Source: Gillisia sp. CAL575 (GTDB lineage Bacteria > Bacteroidota > Bacteroidia > Flavobacteriales > Flavobacteriaceae). From it: 64,000 nucleotides of DNA. A model generated the notes under the pieces. That model did no database searches. It was not told the DNA's origin and was given only the letters and a program-made list of their open reading frames with translations. Each line of letters begins with the position of its first letter. Positions within the stretch are counted from its first letter, which is position 1. The position numbers were made by a program, and so were the translations under genes. Below, piece by piece: positions 35,042 through 42,768 of this stretch. Location of the stretch: NCBI RefSeq assembly GCF_000403785.1, contig NZ_APHJ01000027.1:62001-126000 (forward strand), written 5' to 3'.

Positions 35042-35857
35042 TTAATTTTTATCCAATTGCTTTTTATATTTTTTACTCTGTTCCATTAAAAAATCTATTA
35101 AGTCCAATTCATTTCCCTTTTTCAACATCGTTTCTTCTAAACCATTTCTATCTGCATATAAAATGAAATCTGGTATGTTCTCTAAATTAATTTTAAAATT
35201 ATCTTTAAAGAATTGGTCATTATATAATTGTCTTAATTCGACATCTATTTCATTATAAGAATTAGAATATGGATTAGAAATATCATTTTTCTTGTTAGAT
35301 ATTAACAAAACCTTAAAAAGGTTAACAAAATTGATGCCATTTACTAACCTAGTCTGACTAAAACCTAAGGCTTGATTTTTAGGTGCTTTTCCAAAATTTG
35401 CTATATTTTCTACATTTCCAAATTCAGCTTGCGGCACACTTACATCAATATTAACGGGTAGCTGAATCACCTCTAATTTTTGCACATCTACATTTAATTC
35501 TCCAGTAAGATCATACGGAGAAACTAGAACTTCTGGCAATCTGTTTACCAATTCACTCACGTAAATATTTAATTTTTTACTTTCTAAAACCCGTTGATCA
35601 ATCACCACTAAAAACTCCTGAAACTGCACAGCGAAAAACTTAATACTATCTTTTTCTGCAACAGCAATAGCAAATTTGCCTTCAGCATTAGAAATTGTTC
35701 CTTCTTGAGAATTAATATTAAAAACACTAATCCCTTGAGGGTCTTCGCCAACAGGAACTTCAATAGAGCCACTTATTAATATTCTATCATTAGACTGCGA
35801 ATAAATAAACTGCACAAAAAAGAACGCAACTAATAATAGGTAGGTAAGTTTTTTCAT
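35042..35857 (-). CDS. Carboxypeptidase-regulatory-like exported protein, array copy 1
   Basis: The first and most divergent gene of the array, 271 residues. Signal peptide ends near FIYSQ. The N-terminal beta domain (LISGSIEVPVGEDPQGISVF) has NINSQEGTISNAEGKF, the turn typical of CarboxypepD_reg; the central motif is YDLTGELNVDVQKLEV, and the end is LIDFLMEQSKKYKKQLDKN, shared with copy 2. It looks like the ordinary single gene of flavobacteria from which copies 2-4 arose. It is divergent from the dipeptidase E gene; the promoter of the whole minus-strand run must lie at 35858-35964. Confidence 0.85.
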   Translation of the reverse strand: MKKLTYLLLVAFFFVQFIYSQSNDRILISGSIEVPVGEDPQGISVFNINSQEGTISNAEGKFAIAVAEKDSIKFFAVQFQEFLVVIDQRVLESKKLNIYVSELVNRLPEVLVSPYDLTGELNVDVQKLEVIQLPVNIDVSVPQAEFGNVENIANFGKAPKNQALGFSQTRLVNGINFVNLFKVLLISNKKNDISNPYSNSYNEIDVELRQLYNDQFFKDNFKINLENIPDFILYADRNGLEETMLKKGNELDLIDFLMEQSKKYKKQLDKN

Positions 35858-35920
35858 AGAAATGTTTTTGTTTAAAGAAACAATTTAAGACGAAATAAAT
35901 ATAACAAGGTTTACTTAAAC

Positions 35921-35951
35921 TTTGGTTAAAGCGTCACAATACTTAAATTTA
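35921..35951 (+). promoter_or_regulatory. Candidate promoter of pepE-glsA
   Basis: TTTG at 35921-35924 and TAAATTTA at 35944-35951 are 19 bp apart, the Bacteroidota -33/-7 layout with one mismatch in the -7 box. The ATG of pepE is 13 bp downstream. Confidence 0.5.
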
Positions 35952-35964
35952 CAAAAATTCGTGA

Positions 35965-36672
35965 ATGAAAAACGCCTTACTAGCAAGTACTTCTACCTTG
36001 CACGGACAAGAATATTTATCTTATTTACTACCTCAAATTGCTGAGTTGTTTAAAAATTGTAGCGAAATAATTTTTATTCCTTTCGCTAGACCAGGAGGAA
36101 TTACCCATAAAGAATATACCTCTATGGTGCAAAAAGCTTTTAAAAATATTTCTATAAATGTAAGAGGATTACACGAATTCGAAGATAAAGAAAAAGCACT
36201 AAAAGACGCTCAAGGTCTTTTTACAGGTGGAGGAAATACTTTTTTATTGGTAGATAAATTACACCGAAATAATTTAATGATTTCTTTACGAGAACAAATT
36301 TTATCTGGGACTCCTTACCTAGGGAGCAGCGCAGGAACAAATATTGGTGGACTTACTATGCAAACTACCAATGACATGCCAATAATATACCCACCAAGTT
36401 TCAAGACATTGGGAATTGTCCCTTTTAATCTAAATCCGCATTATTTAGACCCAGACCTTAACTCAAAGCATAAGGGCGAAACTCGCGAAACTAGAATTAA
36501 GGAATTTCATACTATAAATACACAACCAGTAATTGGTTTAAGAGAAGGCAGTTGGCTGGAAATCAAAGGAGATGATATTATTCTAAGAGGAACTCTTTCC
36601 GCAAGAATTTTTAAAGTTGGCCAAGACCCATTGGAACGAGAATCTAATAGCAATCTTGCAGAAATAATATAA
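35965..36672 (+). CDS. pepE: Dipeptidase PepE (peptidase E)
   Basis: A cytosolic Ser peptidase (family S51) that splits Asp-X dipeptides. The nucleophile is in TPYLGSSAGTNIGG; the strand preceding the site has AQGLFTGGGNTFLLVDKL, and NLNPHYLDPD supplies the His. Length of 235 residues is normal. One base separates it from glutaminase, so they are cotranscribed, which hints at use of small peptides and amides as nitrogen and carbon sources. Confidence 0.93.
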   Translation: MKNALLASTSTLHGQEYLSYLLPQIAELFKNCSEIIFIPFARPGGITHKEYTSMVQKAFKNISINVRGLHEFEDKEKALKDAQGLFTGGGNTFLLVDKLHRNNLMISLREQILSGTPYLGSSAGTNIGGLTMQTTNDMPIIYPPSFKTLGIVPFNLNPHYLDPDLNSKHKGETRETRIKEFHTINTQPVIGLREGSWLEIKGDDIILRGTLSARIFKVGQDPLERESNSNLAEII

Positions 36673-36673
36673 T

Positions 36674-37588
36674 ATGGATTATCAAAAGATTCTCAATACG
36701 ATAGAGGACGAAATTAGTTATCACAGTGCTATTGGAAAGGTTGCAGCTTATATTCCTGAACTAGCAAAAGTAGATCCTAAAAAATTTGGGATGCATCTTT
36801 ATTGCAGAAATTCGGGACATTATTCTTTTGGAGACAGTCAGGAAAAATTTTCTATTCAAAGTATTTCGAAAGTTTTCACTTTAACGATGGCAATGCAAAT
36901 CTTAGGAGAATCATTATGGGAGCGTGTAGATGTAGAACCTTCTGGAGACCCATTTAATTCTTTAACACAATTAGAATATGAGCAAGGGGTTCCTAGAAAT
37001 CCTTTTATAAATGCCGGAGCCTTGGTAATTGCTGATATTTTGGTGTCTAATCTGAAAGATCCTAAAAAAGACCTTTTAGATTTTGTAAGGAAACTCACTG
37101 GGAATAATGATATAGATTATGACCTAAAAGTAGCAGAATCTGAAAAATCTACCGGTTATAGAAATTATGGATTGGTAAATTATATGAAGGCTCTGGGGAA
37201 TATTAAAAACGACGTAGAGCCAATCTTAGATTTCTATTTCCACCAATGTTCTCTATCCATGTCTTGTGAAGAATTAGCAAAAGCATTTATGATCTTTGCA
37301 AATGAAGGGAAATTATTAGGGACTGAGGAAAAAATAATATCTAAGAAACGGGTAAAACGGATAAATGCTTTAATGCAAACCTGCGGATTTTACGATGAAG
37401 CTGGAGAATTTAGTTTTGAAGTCGGCTTACCTGGTAAAAGTGGTGTTGGCGGTGGTATTGTTGCAATCCATCCGTCACAATATTCTGTAGCCGTGTGGAG
37501 TCCTCTATTAAACCCGAAAGGAAATTCTGAACTGGGAATGTCAGCCTTAGAAAAACTGACTACACTAACAGGATTTTCTATTTTTTAA
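36674..37588 (+). CDS. glsA: Glutaminase
   Basis: Hydrolyses glutamine to glutamate and ammonia (beta-lactamase-like serine family). The SxxK catalytic pair is in SIQSISKVFTL; other conserved parts are GVPRNPFINAGALVI, YRNYGLVNYMKALG and GLPGKSGVGGGIVAI. Length (304 residues) is standard. It is second in the pepE-glsA unit; a repeat-rich spacer follows without a clear plus-strand terminator. Confidence 0.95.
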   Translation: MDYQKILNTIEDEISYHSAIGKVAAYIPELAKVDPKKFGMHLYCRNSGHYSFGDSQEKFSIQSISKVFTLTMAMQILGESLWERVDVEPSGDPFNSLTQLEYEQGVPRNPFINAGALVIADILVSNLKDPKKDLLDFVRKLTGNNDIDYDLKVAESEKSTGYRNYGLVNYMKALGNIKNDVEPILDFYFHQCSLSMSCEELAKAFMIFANEGKLLGTEEKIISKKRVKRINALMQTCGFYDEAGEFSFEVGLPGKSGVGGGIVAIHPSQYSVAVWSPLLNPKGNSELGMSALEKLTTLTGFSIF

Positions 37589-37592
37589 AATA

Positions 37593-38012
37593 GTTCAAAG
37601 GAGTAAAGTTAAAAGTCTTCCCATATTCCAACCCCATACCTTCCCAAAGAAAAGGGAGCAGTTTTTTTTATAAATAGCAGAATTATTAAAGTAAAAACAA
37701 AAACCTTTGAGCAAAATTCAAAGGAGTAAGTTGAAAGTCCTCCCCTCTAGGGAGGATTTAGGAGGGGATGATCACGAAAGCATAGAGCGAAATTCTGGCT
37801 CCCTTCTACTGTAAAGGACAGACTTATCACCCATTTATTTAACTCAAAAATAAACTGCTGTAAAATAAGAAAACCTTCCGGTTCAGGAAGGTTTTAGAGC
37901 GAAAGACCGGGTTCCCTTCGACTGCGCTCAGGACAAGCTTTTCATCCTAAAAACTATCTCCAAATAGCAATTGCTTTAAAATAAAAAAACCTCCCTGAAG
38001 CAGGAAGGTTTT
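37593..38012. repeat. Repeat-rich spacer built from copies of the tRNA-Gly 3' flank
   Basis: No gene lies in these 420 bp. The tRNA-Gly 3' end (38015-38032) is repeated perfectly over 18 bp at 37897-37914 and in decayed form from 37785. Each fragment is followed on the plus strand by a related CCCTTC.ACTG...AGGACA.ACTT stretch, and hairpins at 37870-37895 and 37983-38013 precede the next copy. Steps between the copies are 112 and 118 bp. Two further related stretches start at 37594 and 37718 (TTCAAAGGAGTAA). The 36-bp element at 37735-37770 is an inverted copy of 26308-26343. Confidence 0.7.
37870..37895 (-). terminator. Duplicate hairpin of the tRNA-Gly terminator
   Basis: Perfect 10-bp inverted repeat (37870-37879 with 37886-37895), related in sequence to the terminator directly after the tRNA gene. 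Confidence 0.6.
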
Positions 38013-38013
38013 T
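37983..38013 (-). terminator. Terminator of tRNA-Gly
   Basis: Arms 37985-37997 and 38001-38013 pair with one mismatch; on the minus strand seven T's follow. It starts at the encoded CCA end of the tRNA. Confidence 0.8.
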
Positions 38014-38088
38014 GGAGCGAAAGACCGGGTTCGAACCGGCGACATTCAGCTTGGAAGGCTGACGCTCTACCAACTGAGCTACTTTCGC
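38013..38088 (-). tRNA. tRNA-Gly (anticodon UCC)
   Basis: Read on the minus strand, the sequence folds as a complete cloverleaf: acceptor GCGAAAG with CTTTCGC, D arm GCTC-AGTTGGTA-GAGC, anticodon arm TCAGC-CTTCCAA-GCTGA with anticodon TCC, and T arm GCCGG-TTCGAAC-CCGGT. The discriminator base is U, as usual for tRNA-Gly, and CCA is encoded (38013-38015). It reads GGA, and GGG by wobble. Confidence 0.97.
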
Positions 38089-38134
38089 ATAACGGTACAA
38101 ATATAATCCTTAAACTTTTCAAATTCCAAAAAAT

Positions 38135-38587
38135 TTATAGCTTTTTTAAAAAATGGTAACCCTTAATTACATAGTCCAAATTCATATAAAATTTATGAGA
38201 CTTAAAGTTCTGAACATAAGCATTTAACTCTTGCATCTCACAACCCTTGCCTTTGGCATAGTCAAAAATATATTCAAATATTTCTTTTCCAAAACCCCTG
38301 TTTTGGTATTCAGACTTAATAAAAACGTGATCTGCCTCACAAGATTTGCCTGCATAATGACGCGTCATGAACCAAAGTCCAAAAGTCCCTATAACTTCTT
38401 CATTTAAATATATAGCAAAGCATTCATAATTCTGCTCGAACATTTCGTGCATTCTGGATTTTAATAATGATTCTTCAGTTTGATACTCAGACAATTCCAT
38501 AATAAGCGGAACAACTAAATCCATATCTTTCTTTAAAATCTTGTTAATTGATAATTCCATCCTACCGTTTTCTGCGAAATTAGTCAT
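38135..38587 (-). CDS. GNAT-family N-acetyltransferase
   Basis: A 150-residue GNAT acetyltransferase. The acetyl-CoA pyrophosphate loop is KSEYQNRGFGKEIFEYIF (QxxGxG-like, NRGFG); the upstream strand has CEADHVFIK, and LNAYVQNFKSHKFYMNLDY is the usual C-terminal part. The ATG at 38560 would begin right at the first beta strand (MELSINK) and is an equally good start. The acceptor is unknown. It is divergent from the clpP paralogue gene. Confidence 0.88.
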   Translation of the reverse strand: MTNFAENGRMELSINKILKKDMDLVVPLIMELSEYQTEESLLKSRMHEMFEQNYECFAIYLNEEVIGTFGLWFMTRHYAGKSCEADHVFIKSEYQNRGFGKEIFEYIFDYAKGKGCEMQELNAYVQNFKSHKFYMNLDYVIKGYHFLKKL

Positions 38588-38624
38588 AATTTTAGCTTGA
38601 ATTAAAAATCAGAATAAAATACTC

Positions 38625-39176
38625 ATGAAAAATAAACCTGGAAAAATCCAAGACCTTATAGACGAAAAATTCATAGAGCAACGCAAGATATTTATGTGGG
38701 GACAAGTAGATGGTAAATCTGCTAAGCATGTGATAGATAGATTACTTTATTTAGATGCAATTTCAGATAAAGAAATCCAATTATTTATAAATAGCCCCGG
38801 AGGTTTCGTAACCGATGGATTTGCAGTTTATGATACTATGAAATCCTTAAGAAGTCCAATTTCTACTATTTGTAGTGGATTAGCGGCATCTATGGGATCA
38901 ATTTTGCTTTCTGGAGGAACTAAAGGAAGAAGATTCATACAACCATTGGCTAAAGTGATGATTCACCAACCAAGTGGAGGAGCTCGTGGACAAGCTTCAA
39001 ACATAGAAATTCAAGCTGCAGAAATTTTAAAAATAAAAGAAATTAGTGCGGAGATCCTTGCTGAAAACTGTGGACAGAAAATTGAAAAAGTAAAGAAAGA
39101 TTTTAACCGTGATCACTGGATGGATGCAGATGAATCTATTTCATACGGAATTGTAGACGGTGTATTTAAACCATAA
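38625..39176 (+). CDS. clpP: ClpP-family serine peptidase, non-canonical paralogue
   Basis: A 183-residue ClpP-type peptidase. The catalytic triad appears intact: Ser in SGLAASMGSILLSG, His in KVMIHQPSGG and Asp in FNRDHWMDADES. The N-terminus is not that of the main ClpP: the usual axial-loop and YDIYSRLL region is replaced by MKNKPGKIQDLIDEKFIEQR. It is not next to clpX or tig, but leads a run with two GNAT genes and an L,D-transpeptidase. It is therefore likely a second ClpP, possibly working with another AAA partner or in a mixed ring. Confidence 0.88.
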   Translation: MKNKPGKIQDLIDEKFIEQRKIFMWGQVDGKSAKHVIDRLLYLDAISDKEIQLFINSPGGFVTDGFAVYDTMKSLRSPISTICSGLAASMGSILLSGGTKGRRFIQPLAKVMIHQPSGGARGQASNIEIQAAEILKIKEISAEILAENCGQKIEKVKKDFNRDHWMDADESISYGIVDGVFKP

Positions 39177-39179
39177 ACT

Positions 39180-39470
39180 ATGAATCAGGATATAAAACAC
39201 AAAGAGAACGATACTAGAGGTATGTTCTATATGGAGGATGATAAAGGAATAACTTCTGAACTCACTTACTCAAAGCAAGATAATGGTGTTTTAGTAATAG
39301 ACCATACAGAGACGAGATCTGAATTGGAAGGAAAGGGATTGGCATCTAAACTTTTAGAAAGAAGTGTGGAATACGCCAGAGAGAATAATTATAAAATTGA
39401 TCCTCTTTGCCCTTTTGCTGAAGTTAAATTTGATGAAATCAAAGAATACAGAGACGTCTTAGCTAGTTAA
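39180..39470 (+). CDS. Small GNAT acetyltransferase, YjdJ type
   Basis: A 96-residue minimal GNAT domain: GMFYMEDDKGITSELTYSK, then DHTETRSELEGKGLASKLLE with the acetyl-CoA loop, and IDPLCPFAEVKF, which matches the conserved CPY/F motif of the YjdJ-type family. It starts 3 bp after the clpP paralogue and ends 8 bp before another GNAT gene, so all are in one unit. Substrate unknown. Confidence 0.88.
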   Translation: MNQDIKHKENDTRGMFYMEDDKGITSELTYSKQDNGVLVIDHTETRSELEGKGLASKLLERSVEYARENNYKIDPLCPFAEVKFDEIKEYRDVLAS

Positions 39471-39478
39471 TTTTTAAC

Positions 39479-39943
39479 ATGAGCGCTACATTCACTATCC
39501 GATTAATTTCTGCTAGCGCTACATATACAGTGAGAAATGAAGTTTTGAGACCTGGAAGACCTGTTACAGAGTGTTACTTCACTGGAGATAATTCTAAAGG
39601 AACATTCCACCTAGGACTTTATAAGGATAAAAATTTAATAGGGGTTGCTAGTTTTATGAAAAACAGCAACCCCTATTTTGATTCAATTTCTCAATTTCAG
39701 CTTCGAGGATTGGCAATTCTAAGTGAATTTAAAGGACAAGGTTTAGGTAGCTTGCTTTTAAAAGAAGGGGAATCCAAAATTAATAAAGAAGAACAAGATC
39801 CATTTTTATGGTTTAATGCTCGGGTTACTGCTATTAATTTTTATAAAAAACACAGCTACAAAAGCGTCGGACAAACTTTTGAAGTCCCAGGAGTTTGTGA
39901 CCATATTGTAATGTTCAAACATTTCAAAAGCAAGAATAAATAG
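39479..39943 (+). CDS. GNAT-family N-acetyltransferase
   Basis: A 154-residue GNAT protein with VTECYFTGDNS, FQLRGLAILSEFKGQGLGSL as the acetyl-CoA-binding strand and loop, and LWFNARVTAINFYKKHSYK as the C-terminal half. It is the third acetyltransferase within 2 kb and the second in this run. It lies 4 bp before the L,D-transpeptidase gene. Confidence 0.87.
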   Translation: MSATFTIRLISASATYTVRNEVLRPGRPVTECYFTGDNSKGTFHLGLYKDKNLIGVASFMKNSNPYFDSISQFQLRGLAILSEFKGQGLGSLLLKEGESKINKEEQDPFLWFNARVTAINFYKKHSYKSVGQTFEVPGVCDHIVMFKHFKSKNK

Positions 39944-39947
39944 AAAT

Positions 39948-41606
39948 ATGAATTTATTAAAAACATTAGATCTTGTTACTAAGAAGGTGTTGCTTATATC
40001 GCTAGTTGTTTCGCTTGGAATTTTAAGTTGTAAAAACACCAACGAAGAAACCACTTTAATTGAGCATCCTCAGGAAATTCCTGAGAATACTCCACTCGGG
40101 ACTAAAAAATCTATTTCAAAAATTCTCTCAAGCTTTAAATCTGAAGATTTATTTTTCAACGATTCTGTGACTAAGTTCTATACTGAAAGAGAATATGCAC
40201 CTGTTTGGAGTAATAATGCATTTCGGAATAATTTTATTGAAACTCTAAAAAAGGCTGAAGCTGAAGGCTTATATTTTAGAGAATATCATGGCGATGAAAT
40301 TGAAGCTTTAGAATTAAGTTTAGATTCCAAAGACACTAATGATAAGAGCAGATATGATCTTCTACTTACTGATGCCTTTTTCAAATTTAGTAGTCACTTA
40401 TTAAATGGTAAAACCGATCCTAAAAAAATTCATGAGATCTTCGATCTTCCTAAAAATCAAGCCAATCTTAGCCAACTACTTAATGATGCACTTACTAAAA
40501 ATGATCTAGATTTTGCATTTAATAAAGTACGACCAAACAATCCTGTTTATAAGCAACTTATAATTTCATTAAAGGAATATAAAGTGAAGATGAAAGACTC
40601 CGATGAATTTAAGGAGATTGAGGGTGGCGAAATGATAAAGCCAGGAATGCAAGATACTAGATTAACTAAGATTAAATTCCGATTAATGGTTTTAGGATAT
40701 TTAAAAGATATAGATCCATTTAGTAATGATTATTCCCAAGAGGTACAGGAAGCTATAAAACAAATTCAGCTTGAAAATGGTTTATTATCTGATGGCGTTA
40801 TTGGTAACAGCACAATAAAGTTACTGAATATAGATTATTATGCCCGCTATAATCAGGTTTTAGCTAATCTAGAACGTTGGCGCTGGTATCCTAGAGAACT
40901 AGGAGAGCATTACATCTTAGTAAACATCGCTAATTATCATTTAGATGTCGTGAAGGATAATGGGGTCGTGAAAAGTTATAAAACGATGGTTGGTACCGAT
41001 GTTAGAAAAACACCAATCTTTTCAGAAGAAATCAAATACATTGTTTTTAATCCCAATTGGACCATTCCTCCTACTATAAAGACAAAGGATGTGATTCCCG
41101 GAGCGAGAAAAGATCCAAATTACCTTAAACGAAAAAATATAGACGTTTATAGTTCCAATGGAGTAAAGCTGGATCCAAGTGAAGTGGATTGGAAAAGCAA
41201 TAATGTAAAATCCTATACTTATAGACAAAAACCTGGAAGCTCTAATCCGCTGGGCAAAGTGAAAATTATTTACCCCAACAAACACTTGATCTATTTACAC
41301 GACACGCCTTCCAAATCTCTTTTTTCACGGAACTCCAGAGCGCAAAGTTCCGGTTGTATCAGAGTAGAACATGTAATGGAACTTGCTGAATATTTATTGA
41401 GCGATCAGCCAACCTATAAAACAGAAAAAATTAATAAAATTCTAGAAACAGGAAAGCTCACAGAAGTCAGGATGCAACAACGAGTGATGGTGCATCATTT
41501 GTATTGGACTGCATGGTTAGAAAATGGAAAATCTAGATTTACAGAAGACATTTACAATTACGACGAAAAGATCATAGATGAATTAAACAAGATTTCTAAG
41601 CCTTGA
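39948..41606 (+). CDS. L,D-transpeptidase, YcbB/LdtD type, lipoprotein
   Basis: A 552-residue peptidoglycan cross-linking enzyme. It has a lipoprotein signal (lipobox ILSC), an N-terminal helical scaffold domain (about 50-220), a peptidoglycan-binding domain (IKFRLMVLGYLKDID, AIKQIQLENGLLSDGVIG), and the YkuD catalytic domain with HDTPSKSLF and the Cys motif AQSSGCIRVEHVMEL. Expected in the periplasm, making 3-3 cross-links or attaching proteins. It is the last gene of the clpP-GNAT run, and overlaps the convergent YkuD-type gene by 11 bp. Confidence 0.93.
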   Translation: MNLLKTLDLVTKKVLLISLVVSLGILSCKNTNEETTLIEHPQEIPENTPLGTKKSISKILSSFKSEDLFFNDSVTKFYTEREYAPVWSNNAFRNNFIETLKKAEAEGLYFREYHGDEIEALELSLDSKDTNDKSRYDLLLTDAFFKFSSHLLNGKTDPKKIHEIFDLPKNQANLSQLLNDALTKNDLDFAFNKVRPNNPVYKQLIISLKEYKVKMKDSDEFKEIEGGEMIKPGMQDTRLTKIKFRLMVLGYLKDIDPFSNDYSQEVQEAIKQIQLENGLLSDGVIGNSTIKLLNIDYYARYNQVLANLERWRWYPRELGEHYILVNIANYHLDVVKDNGVVKSYKTMVGTDVRKTPIFSEEIKYIVFNPNWTIPPTIKTKDVIPGARKDPNYLKRKNIDVYSSNGVKLDPSEVDWKSNNVKSYTYRQKPGSSNPLGKVKIIYPNKHLIYLHDTPSKSLFSRNSRAQSSGCIRVEHVMELAEYLLSDQPTYKTEKINKILETGKLTEVRMQQRVMVHHLYWTAWLENGKSRFTEDIYNYDEKIIDELNKISKP

Positions 41607-42333
41607 TCATTTCAGAATTCTTTAAATAGGTTTTATCTGCAGAGTGAATGTAAATAACCGACTTGTCTTTTATAACATCTATGATGTCATTAGTAAGTGC
41701 GGTGGGCAAAGCAGGACAGCCATAACTTCTCCCTAATCTTCCTAATTTATTCGCAAAAGAAGGATTAGCATAACTGGCACCGTGAACAACTACATAACGT
41801 TCCCGAGCCTTAGAATTAAATTCCTTTTCCATTCCATCTATAAACATGGAATATCCATTTTTACCATAATAAGTTTCTCCTGTAACATAGAAACCTAAAG
41901 AACTCTGCAAGGAATTAACCTTATTAGAAAATTGGGTAGCAAACTCATTACCCGTATTTTTTCCATGAGCTACAACAGTGTTGAATAGAACTTTATTATT
42001 GCTTATATCTAAAACCCACATTCTTTTTTTAGTAGAGGAAAGAGTGAAATCTATAATTGTAAGAATATTTTTTTGAACTGCATTTTGATTAGACAACTTA
42101 TAGTATCCCATCATTCCGTTTTTAAAACTATCTAAGTCTGGCACACTATTATTATTCTCAACAAAATCTGTGTAGGTCTTATTAATTTCTTCTTCTACAG
42201 TTAAATTAACTTCATTAGGTTCCATGATTGCAACAGGTTCCCCTGCGATATTCGTCGCCTCAAGGTTCTCTGTAGTGGTAAATGCAAATGAAAAAGTAAG
42301 GAAAGTTATTACGGATAGAATTTTATAAGTCAT
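41596..42333 (-). CDS. Murein L,D-transpeptidase catalytic domain protein
   Basis: A 245-residue exported protein of the YkuD_2 type. The signal peptide is near MTYKILSVITFLTFSFAF; the catalytic part has HGKNTGNEFATQFSN and VVVHGASYANPSF with the Cys in LGRSYGCPALP. The ATG at 42333 was chosen over a TTG 39 bp upstream. It converges on the other L,D-transpeptidase with an 11-bp overlap and no terminator, so the two mRNAs would be complementary at their 3' ends. Confidence 0.9.
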   Translation of the reverse strand: MTYKILSVITFLTFSFAFTTTENLEATNIAGEPVAIMEPNEVNLTVEEEINKTYTDFVENNNSVPDLDSFKNGMMGYYKLSNQNAVQKNILTIIDFTLSSTKKRMWVLDISNNKVLFNTVVAHGKNTGNEFATQFSNKVNSLQSSLGFYVTGETYYGKNGYSMFIDGMEKEFNSKARERYVVVHGASYANPSFANKLGRLGRSYGCPALPTALTNDIIDVIKDKSVIYIHSADKTYLKNSEMIKA

Positions 42334-42768
42334 AAAAAGATAATAAGTTATATAAAAGTTAATTTTTTCCAAATATTATGCCAACTTACTAAAATTAAAT
42401 CAAACAATACCTTACATCGGATTTAATTTACCTTTTGGCTATAAAATTTTATAATTTGCTTGTATTCAAATAATTAAATCTTACTTTATAGAATACAACA
42501 GTTAGGATAACGAAATCTTTTGTTTTTTATTTCACAAACTCTTAAATAAAAATTAAGAAAACTAAAAGACTGGTGTACTTTGAATTTTAACATTTTTTAA
42601 ATGCAAGGATGCACTTTGTATTCAAAAAAATTAAAACTTTCTTGAAATTCAATAATAAATTCTGAAATAAAAACTCGTCAGAAAAATATTAAGTTTTAAT
42701 AAAATATTAATAGGACTATTTTAACAAGGCTACATATAGTTTATATCTTTACCCGCTTATAAGTAACT
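42334..42768. other. Non-coding spacer of 435 bp between divergent genes
   Basis: Very AT-rich, with no open frame. It must hold the promoters of the minus-strand L,D-transpeptidase gene and gpmI. TATCTTTA at 42744-42751 is one mismatch from the -7 consensus and lies 17 bp before the gpmI ATG. Two similar ACTTTG stretches (42575-42582 and 42612-42619 region) are noted but unexplained. Confidence 0.45.

Noticed and set aside
37593-38012. CRISPR array in the repeat-rich spacer
   Set aside because: The repeated parts are few, unequal, related to the tRNA end and hairpins, with similar and not unique spacers, and there are no cas genes in the window.
42373-42768. Hidden small gene in the spacer before gpmI
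   Set aside because: Stops occur in all frames and the base composition is that of AT-rich promoter DNA.
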